Below are positions 1 to 6,743 of a stretch of 19,446 bases of DNA, in pieces. Made by a program: the position numbers and the translations under genes. The DNA lies in contig JBCNVA010000157.1 of NCBI GenBank assembly GCA_039630445.1, positions 1-19,446 of the forward strand, read 5' to 3'. The notes beneath the pieces are model-generated. The model searched no databases. It was not told the DNA's origin and was given only the letters and a program-made list of their open reading frames with translations. This stretch comes from HRBIN15 sp039630445 (lineage in GTDB: Bacteria; Armatimonadota; Fimbriimonadia; Fimbriimonadales; GBS-DC). Position 1 is the stretch's first letter. Each line of letters starts with the position of its first letter.

Positions 1-1
1 C

Positions 2-535
2 TGGATTGTGTGGGAGGAGGGGGGGCGTTATCCGGATGTGATTATAGAGTTTTTGTCGCCGACGACGGCGGAGCGGGATAGGCGGGAGAAGAAGGCGTTG
101 TATGAGCAGGTGTTTGGGGTGGAGGAGTATTTTTGGTATGACCCGTTGACGCGGGAGTTGGTGGGATTTGAGTTGTTGCGGGGGCGTTATCGTCGGAAGC
201 GGGCGGATCGGCGGGGTTGGTGGTGGAGTGGGGTGTTGGAGGCGTGGTTGGGGGTGTGGGAGGGTGAGTATCAGCGGCGTCATTTGGCGTGGTTGCGAAT
301 GTACGACAGAGAGGGTAACCTGATACCTACTCCTGCTGAAGCCGCCTATCAGCAGGCGGAAATGGAGCGCATTCAAGCAGAGGCGGAGCGTCAGCGAGCA
401 GAAGCCGAACGCCAACGGGCAGAGGCGGAGCGTCAGCGAGCAGAAGCCGAACGCCAGCGGGCAGAACAGGCAGAGGCGGAGCTGCAGCGCCTCAGAGCCT
501 TGCTTCAAGCGCGGGGCATCGAGCTAAACGATTAG
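2..535 (+). CDS. Uma2-type nuclease, 3' part, with C-terminal coiled coil
   Basis: The reading frame is open to the left edge, so the true start is outside the window. The visible part begins with the second half of a Uma2 domain (DUF820, PD-(D/E)XK nuclease fold). It shows the PDVIIE strand with acidic residues, SPTTAERDRREKKALYEQ matching the usual 'D..xK..xY' helix, and the VEEYFWYDP strand. Members are putative endonucleases, often in many copies per genome; their role is not well established. From about base 340 the protein becomes a charged coiled coil of (AERQRAE)n heptads, ending in LQRLRALLQARGIELND. Uma2 proteins of filamentous and environmental bacteria often carry such tails. Codon use is odd: up to about base 295 third positions are nearly all G or T, then become ordinary. 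The gene converges on the next one and the two ends overlap by 4 bases (TAG 533-535 against TAA on the other strand at 532-534). Confidence 0.85.
   Translation, partial: WIVWEEGGRYPDVIIEFLSPTTAERDRREKKALYEQVFGVEEYFWYDPLTRELVGFELLRGRYRRKRADRRGWWWSGVLEAWLGVWEGEYQRRHLAWLRMYDREGNLIPTPAEAAYQQAEMERIQAEAERQRAEAERQRAEAERQRAEAERQRAEQAEAELQRLRALLQARGIELND
377..464 (+). repeat. 42-bp tandem repeat encoding coiled-coil heptads
   Basis: Two consecutive 42-bp units, 377-418 and 419-460, differ at one base (caacgg versus cagcgg). They are followed by a truncated third start (gcaga at 461). Each unit encodes two AERQRAE heptads. The near identity at DNA level points to recent slippage or unequal recombination, so copy number may vary between strains. 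Confidence 0.85.
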
Positions 536-1551
536 AGCGACTGCACGCCCAGTGTGACGCGCACCCTGAGCGTCTGTCCCTCGCGCAGCAGCACCAGTTC
601 CACCTGCTGGTTCGGACGCGAGTTGTAGAGGGCGCGCGTGAGCGCAGCGGCGCTATCGATGAGTTGCCCGTCATAACCCACAATCACATCGCCCTGCACG
701 ATGCCTGCGCGCGCTGCAGGTCCATTCGGTACGACGCGCATCACCTGCGCACCACTGGGGATACTTCTATAGTCCACACCCAGCCAGGGATGCTCCGCAC
801 GCCCTTTGATGCGCAACTGTTCCACTACGCGCTGCACCACTTTGGAAGGCACGGCGAAGCCCGTCACGGCGAAGTTGGCGCGCATGCCGAGGTTGGGTGC
901 AGCGGCGGGCAGCCCTTCCACCGCACTGAGCGCGCCGATAATCACGCCGATGACCTCGCCGCGCGTGTTGAGCAGGGGCGCCCCCGGCTCGCCTGCGCCC
1001 ACTGTGCCGTTGAACTGCAGCACAGGCACCACGCGCTGGCTCTGGGGGCGCACGCCGACCCGATCCTTGCCACCTATCGTGCCGACCGTCACGCTACCCT
1101 CCAGCCCACCCCGATTACCAATCAGCACCGCCGTCGCGCCTACCAGCACATTATCGGAATTGCCGAATCGGAGCGCGGGCAGGGGGCGCGGTGGATCGAT
1201 CTTCAGCAGCGCGATGCCCGTGATGGTGTCGCTACCGACAAGTTGCGCAGGATAGACCTCGCCGTTAGAGAGCAGGATCTGTAGCTCCCGTGCGTTCTGT
1301 ACGCCATCAGCTGAACCGACGACATAGCCCGTCGAGTCGATAATAAAGCCGCTGCTCTGCAAGGGACGGGCGGGCATGTTCACACGGCGCACCTGCACCG
1401 TGACGACCGCTGGGCGCGCCCGCTCCACAACCCGCGCAATTTCGGCATCGGCGCGCTCCAGAGGTGAGGGCGTTTGAACCCAGCTTATGCTCCACCCTAA
1501 GCAAAATAGCCCCATCAAACACGCGATGAACCTATCAGAACGAGTAAACAT
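532..1551 (-). CDS. HtrA/DegP-like PDZ protein with a lost catalytic triad (pseudoprotease)
   Basis: A 339-residue protein. Residues 8-25 form a signal/anchor segment, about 40-245 a trypsin-like fold and about 255-335 a PDZ domain (PWLGVD carboxylate loop, then GPAARAGIVQGDVI). The fold is recognisable from SSGFIIDSTGYVV, NGEVYPAQLVGSDT, ALLKID, LRFGNSDNV, AVLIGN and LLNTRGEVIGV. All three catalytic positions are changed by hand alignment to HtrA: His (TNxHVV) is Asp82 in GSADGV, Asp (TDLAVLK) is Gly112 in TGIALLK, and Ser (GNSGGPL) is Pro189 in GEPGAPL. It should not cleave peptide bonds but could still bind C-termini or unfolded proteins. ATG 1551 is chosen because GGAGGAG lies just upstream (about 1556-1563) and a hydrophobic segment follows; longer in-frame starts lie inside the anti-sigma gene. 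It overlaps the anti-sigma stop by 17 bases. The place after sigma and anti-sigma corresponds to mucD in the Pseudomonas algU cluster. Confidence 0.88.
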   Translation of the reverse strand: MFTRSDRFIACLMGLFCLGWSISWVQTPSPLERADAEIARVVERARPAVVTVQVRRVNMPARPLQSSGFIIDSTGYVVGSADGVQNARELQILLSNGEVYPAQLVGSDTITGIALLKIDPPRPLPALRFGNSDNVLVGATAVLIGNRGGLEGSVTVGTIGGKDRVGVRPQSQRVVPVLQFNGTVGAGEPGAPLLNTRGEVIGVIIGALSAVEGLPAAAPNLGMRANFAVTGFAVPSKVVQRVVEQLRIKGRAEHPWLGVDYRSIPSGAQVMRVVPNGPAARAGIVQGDVIVGYDGQLIDSAAALTRALYNSRPNQQVELVLLREGQTLRVRVTLGVQSL

Positions 1552-2359
1552 TGCTCTCCTCCAATCCACCATATTGAACAGGCAGATACTCTGCGTTCTC
1601 CGCCGTTTCAGGGCGCACATCGGGCAGGGGCAGCAGAGCGACAGCATCCTTCGCGCTATTCGCCGCGAATGGTTCACCTTGCTCCCGGCGGGAGTCGAGC
1701 ATCAACCCCGCTGCAGGGGAAGGTGTGGAGGGAGGCGCGCTCGCTGCCGCCCTTGCAGCGCGTGGATGCTGACTCGGCGGCGCTGCCATCGCAAGGCGCT
1801 TCGGCTCACCAGCAGATGCGGAAGCATGCTTGCTATCCGCCTTCGGAAGGGCGCTCTGCGGTGCAACCGCATCGCTACCGTTGGGCTTTTTCAGCACAGC
1901 AGGAGGCAAGCTCTCTATGCTTAGCATCCGTGTCTCATCAGGAGCCTCTTGCGACTTCGCCAAGCTTTGCGCCTCGGCTGGCGTCCGCATCGCCAGCTCA
2001 TTTGGTGCCAACTTCCCGCGAGGCACGCTGAAATCACCCAGATAAAAGAACCCGAAAAGACCCAGCACAATAAGGACAAAAACGCTTGCCAGCGCTCCGC
2101 TAAAGGCGAATTGCCATCGGAAGGGGCGCAGCTGAGCAGGACGCGTTGCCAATCGCGCCTGCACCTGCCCCCAACGAAGCTGGCAGACAGGAACCGGCTC
2201 TTGGCGCACCGCTTGCAGCACGCGACGATACCACTGTTCGCGCTGCCACTCCTGGGCGCAAGCAGGACACTGGCGCAGGTGCGCCTTCGCCCACTCTGGC
2301 AGGTCGTGCCCCCAAGCCTCCATCTGTTCTCTTACCCGATCACATTCTCTGTGCCTCAT
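1535..2359 (-). CDS. Zinc-finger anti-sigma factor, single-pass membrane protein
   Basis: A 274-residue protein with a ZAS-type zinc motif: His27-x3-Cys31-x2-Cys34 (HLRQCPAC), plus Cys6, which may help as a ligand. Cytoplasmic ZAS domains of this kind bind and inhibit the cognate ECF sigma factor. One membrane segment follows (about residues 82-107, WQFAFSGAL to FFYLG). The remaining ~165 residues, predicted outside the membrane, are rich in Ala, Pro and Ser with no domain I recognise. The start ATG overlaps the sigma stop as ATGA (2356-2359), so the pair is probably translationally coupled. The next gene starts inside its 3' end. Release of sigma normally needs regulated proteolysis; no site-1 or site-2 protease gene lies in this run, and the only protease-like neighbour is catalytically dead. 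Confidence 0.9.
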   Translation of the reverse strand: MRHRECDRVREQMEAWGHDLPEWAKAHLRQCPACAQEWQREQWYRRVLQAVRQEPVPVCQLRWGQVQARLATRPAQLRPFRWQFAFSGALASVFVLIVLGLFGFFYLGDFSVPRGKLAPNELAMRTPAEAQSLAKSQEAPDETRMLSIESLPPAVLKKPNGSDAVAPQSALPKADSKHASASAGEPKRLAMAAPPSQHPRAARAAASAPPSTPSPAAGLMLDSRREQGEPFAANSAKDAVALLPLPDVRPETAENAEYLPVQYGGLEESNVYSF

Positions 2360-2988
2360 TCGATCTCACCTATTGCGCGCAACAAGGGTTCCAACTTCGC
2401 TTTGAGCGCACGGCGGGCGCGCAGCACCCGCAGCTTCACCCCACCCACCGTGCAACCCAGAATCTGTGCCATCTGTTCATATTCCATCTCCTCAAGGTCA
2501 CGCATCACAATCAGCTGGCGCTGTGCTTCTGGCAGCTGCTGCAGGGCTTGGTGGAACACTTCCTGAATCGTGCTTTCGCGCACCGCTTCGTCTGAGTCAG
2601 GCGGTTCAGGATGGGTCATCCAGGCGAGCTTGCCCGTCGCCTCTTTTTGCACTAGCTCCTGCCGACGCTTTTGCATGCGGGCATGGTCGGTACATAGGTT
2701 TAATGCGATGCGCATCAACCATGTACTGAAACGGCTCTGTTCGCGAAAGGTATGCAGCCGCTCGAACGCCTTGATGAACACCTCCTGGGTGATGTCTTCG
2801 GCATCGTCGATGTTGCGCACGGAGCGATAGACCAGTCGGAACACCGGCTGCCGATAGCGCAGGAACAGCTCCTCCAGCGCGGTGCTGTCGCCCTCTCGCG
2901 CTCGCAACACCAGTTGCTCATCACTCAGATAGCGTCCCACCAGCCCCTCAGCGAACTCGTCCATACACAGCGTACCCACCGATTCCAT
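2356..2988 (-). CDS. RNA polymerase ECF sigma factor (sigma-E/RpoE-like)
   Basis: A 210-residue protein of normal ECF size. Region 2 is seen as LFLRYRQPVFRLVYRSV and DAEDITQEVFIKAFERLHTF, followed by SRFSTWLMRIALNLCTDHAR (core binding and -10 recognition). Region 4 is LPEAQRQLIVMRDLEEMEY, then a helix-turn-helix ending GGVKLRVLRARRALK (-35 recognition). The start is placed at ATG 2988, directly after the tilS stop (TGA at 2990-2992). ATG 2964 (MDEFAEGL) is an alternative with a weak GGTGGG upstream. The frame stays open to 3171, but that part lies inside tilS and does not look like sigma sequence. It pairs with the following ZAS anti-sigma factor, so the likely role is an envelope or redox stress regulon. 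Being downstream of tilS and mazEF, it would also be transcribed from the upstream promoter. Confidence 0.9.
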   Translation of the reverse strand: MESVGTLCMDEFAEGLVGRYLSDEQLVLRAREGDSTALEELFLRYRQPVFRLVYRSVRNIDDAEDITQEVFIKAFERLHTFREQSRFSTWLMRIALNLCTDHARMQKRRQELVQKEATGKLAWMTHPEPPDSDEAVRESTIQEVFHQALQQLPEAQRQLIVMRDLEEMEYEQMAQILGCTVGGVKLRVLRARRALKAKLEPLLRAIGEIE

Positions 2989-2989
2989 C

Positions 2990-4405
2990 TCATAGGTCAG
3001 ACGCGCGAGTGGGGTTATCGTTTCGGTGGAGGCGGGCATAGAGGCATTGAGTGCAGCCGGGCGTGATGCGGGCGCGTTCAGCAATCGTGTAGCCCGGTAT
3101 CCAGAGGATGCCCGCTTCGTCGCACAGCAGGGGCAGGCGTCGACGCTGTGAGGCAGGAATTTTGAGGTCAATGAGGATCCGGCTGACCTTTCTGCCGCGC
3201 GGTAAGCCTTGCATGTCAGATTCCATCCTCATGCCCAGTGGCAGGAAGCGGTCGCCAGGGCGCCAGTTGCGCACCTTCAGCTGCCCCTGCACAGCCTCGG
3301 CGCAAAGCCACGCTTCGTCACGATCGCGCGTGTGGGGGTCTGCTGGGCACGGACGCAGCTCCAGTTCCAACCATGCGCCTATTTCAGGTAGCAGTAGGGG
3401 CGATCCGGGTACAATGGTATACTCGTAGTCGGCAGGCAATGGCTCATCGCGCCGAATCTGCAGAGACTCACCTGTTATGACCAGCCGAACCGCGTCAGAC
3501 AGCTGCCATGACGAGGGGCGCTGGGCAACAACCGCGTGCCGAATACCTTCTAAAATTTCAAACGGGGGTAGGTTCGTCGCGCCCAGATGCGGGCGCAGCC
3601 ATTCTCGCAGCAACCGACGCTGCACCGCAGGATGCAGCCGCTGCACAAAATCGAGACGCAGCGTATAGGCATCTCGCTCCTTCAGCAACTCGCGGATCTG
3701 CGCCTCCCACCACGCTTCCTCGTTCTCGATAATCTGGGCGAGGCGCAGCAGGTGGCGGTCAAAGGTGGGTGAGAGCGCGTACAACACGGGCAGCAGCTCT
3801 GTGCGTACGCGAAAGCGCAGCTGGCGCGGGTCTAAATTCGTGTAATCAAAGCATGTGGGCAAATTCTGCTCGCGGCAATAGGCGTGGGTCTGCTCGCGCG
3901 ACACATCGAGCAGCGGGCGAATGATGCGCCCACGCTGATAGGGCATGCCCCGCAAGCCGCGCGGTCCCGTGCCACGCAGCAAATTGATGAGGATGGTCTC
4001 GATCTGGTCGTCACGGGTATGCGCAGTGGCGATGGCGACAGCGCCTATCTCGTCCGCCAATCGTTCAAAGAAGGCATAGCGTGCATGTCGTCCCGCTTCC
4101 TCGATGGTCAGCCCCTGCTCCTGAGCCAGGCGCGGCACATCGACGCGCCCCACATGCAGCGGCACGCCCAGCGATTCGCACACCGACTGGCACAGCACCA
4201 CATCCTTCTCGGCTTCAGGGCGGATACCGTGATGCAGGTGCGCGGCATGCACGCGGAGCATTAGGTCGTTCTGCAGGCGTGTTAGGATGTGCAGCAGCGC
4301 GGTCGAATCGGCACCCCCCGAATAGCCCACGATGACGATGCCCCCTTCGGGGGGTATCATCTGCCGCTCCACGATCGTTGTTCTTACTCTCAACAGGGGA
4401 TCCAT
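2990..4405 (-). CDS. tilS: tRNA(Ile)-lysidine synthetase TilS
   Basis: A 471-residue N-type ATP pyrophosphatase. The PP-loop is SGGADS at residues 29-34, near the N-terminus as in the family. Further family blocks are AAHLHHGIRPEAEKD, HTRDDQIETILINLLRGTG, RPLLDV, and DYTNLDPRQLRFRVRTELLP. The C-terminal domain is present, with VRNWRPGDRFLPLGM and a late GYTIAERARI. TilS attaches lysine to the wobble cytidine of tRNA-Ile(CAU), changing its reading from AUG to AUA; it is usually essential. Length is normal for the long TilS type. It starts 12 bases after the mazF stop and ends 1 base before the chosen sigma start, so it sits inside a polycistronic unit with a toxin-antitoxin pair upstream and stress regulators downstream. 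Confidence 0.95.
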   Translation of the reverse strand: MDPLLRVRTTIVERQMIPPEGGIVIVGYSGGADSTALLHILTRLQNDLMLRVHAAHLHHGIRPEAEKDVVLCQSVCESLGVPLHVGRVDVPRLAQEQGLTIEEAGRHARYAFFERLADEIGAVAIATAHTRDDQIETILINLLRGTGPRGLRGMPYQRGRIIRPLLDVSREQTHAYCREQNLPTCFDYTNLDPRQLRFRVRTELLPVLYALSPTFDRHLLRLAQIIENEEAWWEAQIRELLKERDAYTLRLDFVQRLHPAVQRRLLREWLRPHLGATNLPPFEILEGIRHAVVAQRPSSWQLSDAVRLVITGESLQIRRDEPLPADYEYTIVPGSPLLLPEIGAWLELELRPCPADPHTRDRDEAWLCAEAVQGQLKVRNWRPGDRFLPLGMRMESDMQGLPRGRKVSRILIDLKIPASQRRRLPLLCDEAGILWIPGYTIAERARITPGCTQCLYARLHRNDNPTRASDL

Positions 4406-4417
4406 CGTGAATACCCC

Positions 4418-4768
4418 TTAAACGTTTGGCTGTGCTGCTATCAGCTCGTCTAATGCTCGGAATATTGCTGCTAACTCTTCATTGGATAGTGTTCCCATAT
4501 ACTCTTGTATGAACTGGGCATCTACCGCTGTTAGCTGAAATACAAGGGCAACAGAGGCACGCCTCAACCCGTTCTGTTCGCTCGGCTCGATCAATACTGT
4601 GCCTGGAAAGCGCAGGGCATCCAGCCGTGTAGTTAGCGGGACCATTAGCACCGTTGGCAATCGCTGAGAAACGCTTTCTCTCTGCAGCACCACAGCAGGG
4701 CGTCTCCCTGCCTGCTGGTGTCCGCGAGCCGTGCCCAGCTCCACCCAGTAGATTTCACCTTGCTTCAT
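4418..4768 (-). CDS. mazF: MazF/PemK-family endoribonuclease toxin
   Basis: A 116-residue protein with the MazF/PemK fold order: QGEIYWVELG strand, GRRPAVVLQ (with the conserved Arg), TVLMVPLTT (with the conserved Thr), then PGTVLIEPSEQNGLRRASVALVFQL. A C-terminal helix LSNEELAAIFRALDELI completes it. Family toxins cut mRNA at short motifs and are neutralised by the partner antitoxin. Start ATG 4768 shares its A with the TGA of the antitoxin gene (TGATG), a typical coupled toxin-antitoxin junction. A GTG one codon earlier (4771) is possible but less likely. No catalytic loss is visible, so the toxin should be active. Lying between the antitoxin and tilS in one run is unusual for a mobile module and suggests stable integration. 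Confidence 0.9.
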   Translation of the reverse strand: MKQGEIYWVELGTARGHQQAGRRPAVVLQRESVSQRLPTVLMVPLTTRLDALRFPGTVLIEPSEQNGLRRASVALVFQLTAVDAQFIQEYMGTLSNEELAAIFRALDELIAAQPNV

Positions 4769-4998
4769 CACTCAGTGTCTTCGTAGGGAAACTGTTCCCA
4801 GGCTCGCATGCCCAGTTGCTGCCAGTCAGCCAATTCCTGAAGCAGCCCTTGTGGAAGTGTGCCCACGAGGGGTATGACAAGAATGCCCACCCGCGTTTCC
4901 ACAAGACGCACAGGGACATCTGGTTCCAGATGATAGCGCTCCCTCAGCTCAGGGGGCACAACAAGTTCACCATTTTTCCCGATAGTTACTTGTTCCAT
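4768..4998 (-). CDS. mazE: AbrB/MazE-type antitoxin
   Basis: A 76-residue protein starting MEQVTIGKNGELVVPPELRE. This is the SpoVT-AbrB swapped-hairpin DNA-binding domain (K.GELV.P.ELR...L..G-like pattern), followed by a C-terminal region expected to bind the toxin (QELADWQQLGMRAWEQFPYE). The start is set at ATG 4998 because the strong GGAAGGGGGCGGAG tract (5001-5014) is ideally placed for it. The earlier in-frame ATG at 5016 overlaps the stop of the upstream gene and would bury this ribosome site in the coding region. Family antitoxins normally also repress their own operon, but there is no room here for a private promoter upstream except inside the isomerase gene. Confidence 0.87.
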   Translation of the reverse strand: MEQVTIGKNGELVVPPELRERYHLEPDVPVRLVETRVGILVIPLVGTLPQGLLQELADWQQLGMRAWEQFPYEDTE

Positions 4999-5015
4999 CG
5001 CTCCGCCCCCTTCCA

Positions 5016-5951
5016 TTAATACGCCTTCCAGTAGCGGCGGATGAGGTCGCGTGTCTTGCGGATGCCTTCCACGGGGTCATCCTCGCCCAGGTATTCGATG
5101 GAGATGGCGCCCTTGTAATCTGCCAGGCGCAGATAGCTGATAAGCCGTCCGTACTCCAGCTGGCTCTCCTCACCGCGCGGGTCAAACGCCCGGCTCTTGG
5201 CATGCACATGCATCGCGTAGGGCGCCAGCATGCGGCACGATTCATAGAGGCGTTCTGGCTGCCAGTTGCCAAAATCGAGGCAGATGCCCACCCAGCGAGG
5301 GTCTAAGCTGCGCACGAGGGTCAGCAGGTTCTCGGCACGGCGAGCGACTCCCTCACGGTTCTCCAGTGTGAGGCGTACCTGTCGCTTGCGCGCTTCAGGC
5401 AGCAGTCGCTGCAAGAACAAAGCGGCGCGCTCCAGATGCACCGTGTCATCCTCACGCTCGTTGCCACTACCGCCTAAGTGCAGGCGCACCAGCGGCGCAC
5501 CCAACCACGCTGCCACATGCAACCGCTCGATGCACTCATCCAAGCGACGGCTGAGGTTTGCCTCGTCGTGAATATCCACTGGCGCGGAAACCATCAGCCC
5601 CGTGATGACCAGCCCACTGCGGGTAAGCGTCTCGCGCAACGGCTCCAGGGTGCGCGGCTGCAGGCTGGGCAGGTGGCGGTCGCTCAGGCTCACGCCACGG
5701 ATGTCCAGCTCGTGCAGCAAGGGGGGCAGGCTTTCCAGAGGCAGCTGCCCCGTGCTGATCAGCGCGTGCAGGCTGCGCGTCTCGCAACTGAGAACAGGAT
5801 AAAGGGGCATCGGCTTTGGCTCATAGCTCTCCATCAGTTCCGACATCCGCTCCAGCCGCTCAAACAAACCCCCAAACCCCGTACGCATCAGCGAGCGCAA
5901 CCCCTCACGCAAAAAGTCGCGCCGACTAGTCGGCTTCTCGCCTCGACTCAT
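5016..5951 (-). CDS. Sugar phosphate isomerase/epimerase-like TIM-barrel protein
   Basis: A 311-residue member of the AP-endonuclease-2/xylose-isomerase-like TIM-barrel family. The four usual metal ligands are visible by position: Glu197 in LTLENREG, Asp226 in GICLDFGNW, a His in HVHAK (248-252) and Glu286 in SIEYLGED. An active divalent-metal isomerase or epimerase is therefore plausible; the substrate cannot be told from sequence. The N-terminus carries SRRDFL (residues 9-14), which matches a twin-arginine motif. What follows (REGLRSLMRTGFGGLFERLER) is charged rather than hydrophobic, so the signal looks decayed or false. ATG 5951 is chosen because a GGTATAAT box lies 7 bases upstream. It is the first gene of the minus-strand run and its stop touches the antitoxin region. 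Confidence 0.85.
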   Translation of the reverse strand: MSRGEKPTSRRDFLREGLRSLMRTGFGGLFERLERMSELMESYEPKPMPLYPVLSCETRSLHALISTGQLPLESLPPLLHELDIRGVSLSDRHLPSLQPRTLEPLRETLTRSGLVITGLMVSAPVDIHDEANLSRRLDECIERLHVAAWLGAPLVRLHLGGSGNEREDDTVHLERAALFLQRLLPEARKRQVRLTLENREGVARRAENLLTLVRSLDPRWVGICLDFGNWQPERLYESCRMLAPYAMHVHAKSRAFDPRGEESQLEYGRLISYLRLADYKGAISIEYLGEDDPVEGIRKTRDLIRRYWKAY

Positions 5952-5958
5952 CCGAAGT

Positions 5959-5966
5959 ATTATACC
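5959..5966 (-). promoter_or_regulatory. -10 promoter element of the isomerase-mazEF-tilS-sigma run
   Basis: On the minus strand the sequence GGTATAAT is followed by 7 bases and ATG 5951. A start point near the ATG predicts a leaderless mRNA. No good -35 match is seen at 16-18 bp; the best is CTATCA at about 17 bp. Confidence 0.7.
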
Positions 5967-6007
5967 GCAAACGCAGGGGATTGATAGCATTTAGGGTAGA
6001 ACCAAAG

Positions 6008-6015
6008 GGTATTAT
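6008..6015 (+). promoter_or_regulatory. Candidate -10 element for the lemA-like gene
   Basis: GGTATTAT resembles the GGTAYAAT boxes found before other genes here. It lies 48 bases before the start codon, so the transcript would have a leader of about 40 bases that includes the palindrome at 6034-6049. No convincing -35 is seen. Confidence 0.4.
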
Positions 6016-6033
6016 TGGCTTGGGCGGTCTTGC

Positions 6034-6049
6034 TTTGCCATCTGGCAAA
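6034..6049. promoter_or_regulatory. 16-bp palindrome upstream of the lemA-like gene (operator or hairpin)
   Basis: TTTGCCATCTGGCAAA has two perfect 7-bp arms around a 2-base centre, 14 bases before the start codon and in the gap between two divergent genes. It has the size and symmetry of a homodimeric repressor site. As RNA the loop would be too tight unless the inner pairs open. Confidence 0.5.
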
Positions 6050-6063
6050 CACCTTAGAAAACC

Positions 6064-6732
6064 ATGGACAAGCGATTTGATCCGCAGCAAGCGCAGGAGG
6101 TTATCAAGGAGGCGGTGCGGCTCCAGCAGGAGCATGAGGAGGGTGTCTCCCAGCAAGTGCTGGAGCAGAGCGCTGCCGAGCTGGGCATCGAACCAGAACG
6201 CCTGCGCGAGGCGGTGCGCCGCGTGGAACAGGAGCGCGAACGACGCGCCCGCATACGCCGTAACGCCCTGATCGCCCTGGGCGTCGCTGCCCTGCTGATG
6301 GTGCTGAACCTTCTTTACAGCCACTTCGCGCTCAGCGGCGCGTGGGCGGAGGTGCAAATGCGCAAGGCGCAAGTGGAGAATGTGATTCAACGGCGGCAGG
6401 CACTCATCCCGCGCCTCGAATCGCTGGTGCAGCAGGCGAGCGCTGCCCAGCGTGAGCAACTCCAGCAGGTGCTGAACGCCCTTCAACAGTCAGGAAGCAA
6501 CACCCAAACAGCCAGCCAGCAACTGGAGCGGCTGCTAACTGATCCTGCATTTCGGGATGACCGCCTGACGCTCGCGCTGATGTACGAGATTGCGGGGGCG
6601 GAGAATCGCATCGTGGTGGAGCGCAAGCGGTATGCGGAGGCAGCAGCGCGCTATAACCGAATCGCCTCGCGCTTTCCTGTGCTGCTCGCTCGCCCGCTAC
6701 TGGGCTATCCCGCGCGAGCGCCTGAGTTATAG
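6064..6732 (+). CDS. LemA-like membrane protein with an N-terminal helical domain
   Basis: A 222-residue protein. Residues 1-60 form a charged helical domain (AQEVIKEAVRLQQEH, then LGIEPERLREAVRRVEQE) of the kind found at the N-termini of bacterial membrane proteins. One membrane segment follows at about 67-88 (NALIALGVAALLMVLNLLY). The rest resembles LemA: WAEVQMRKAQVENVIQRRQALIPRLESLVQ early, and AENRIVVERKRYAEAAARYNRIASRFP late, as in LemA's 'EN.I...R..YN.a...YN..I..FP'. LemA proteins are membrane-anchored helical bundles of uncertain function. No Shine-Dalgarno is seen before ATG 6064. The holB gene starts 11 bases after its stop, so the two are likely cotranscribed. Confidence 0.75.
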   Translation: MDKRFDPQQAQEVIKEAVRLQQEHEEGVSQQVLEQSAAELGIEPERLREAVRRVEQERERRARIRRNALIALGVAALLMVLNLLYSHFALSGAWAEVQMRKAQVENVIQRRQALIPRLESLVQQASAAQREQLQQVLNALQQSGSNTQTASQQLERLLTDPAFRDDRLTLALMYEIAGAENRIVVERKRYAEAAARYNRIASRFPVLLARPLLGYPARAPEL

Positions 6733-6743
6733 CGAGGTGGCGA

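Noticed and set aside
532..535. Four-base overlap of convergent stop codons as a regulatory feature
   Set aside because: Short tail-to-tail overlaps are common in compact genomes; nothing else suggests antisense control here.
664..1284. A 206-codon plus-strand frame opposite the HtrA-like gene
   Set aside because: Its translation is rich in His and Arg with no domain pattern, as expected from the antisense of a GC-rich gene, while the minus strand encodes a clear trypsin/PDZ protein.
3407..3415. GGGTACAAT on the plus strand, matching the promoter box motif
   Set aside because: It lies inside tilS, which reads the other way, and no plausible plus-strand gene starts after it.
5900..5927. Tat export signal on the isomerase-like protein
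   Set aside because: SRRDFL fits the twin-arginine motif, but the next residues are charged and lack a hydrophobic core, so export is not supported.
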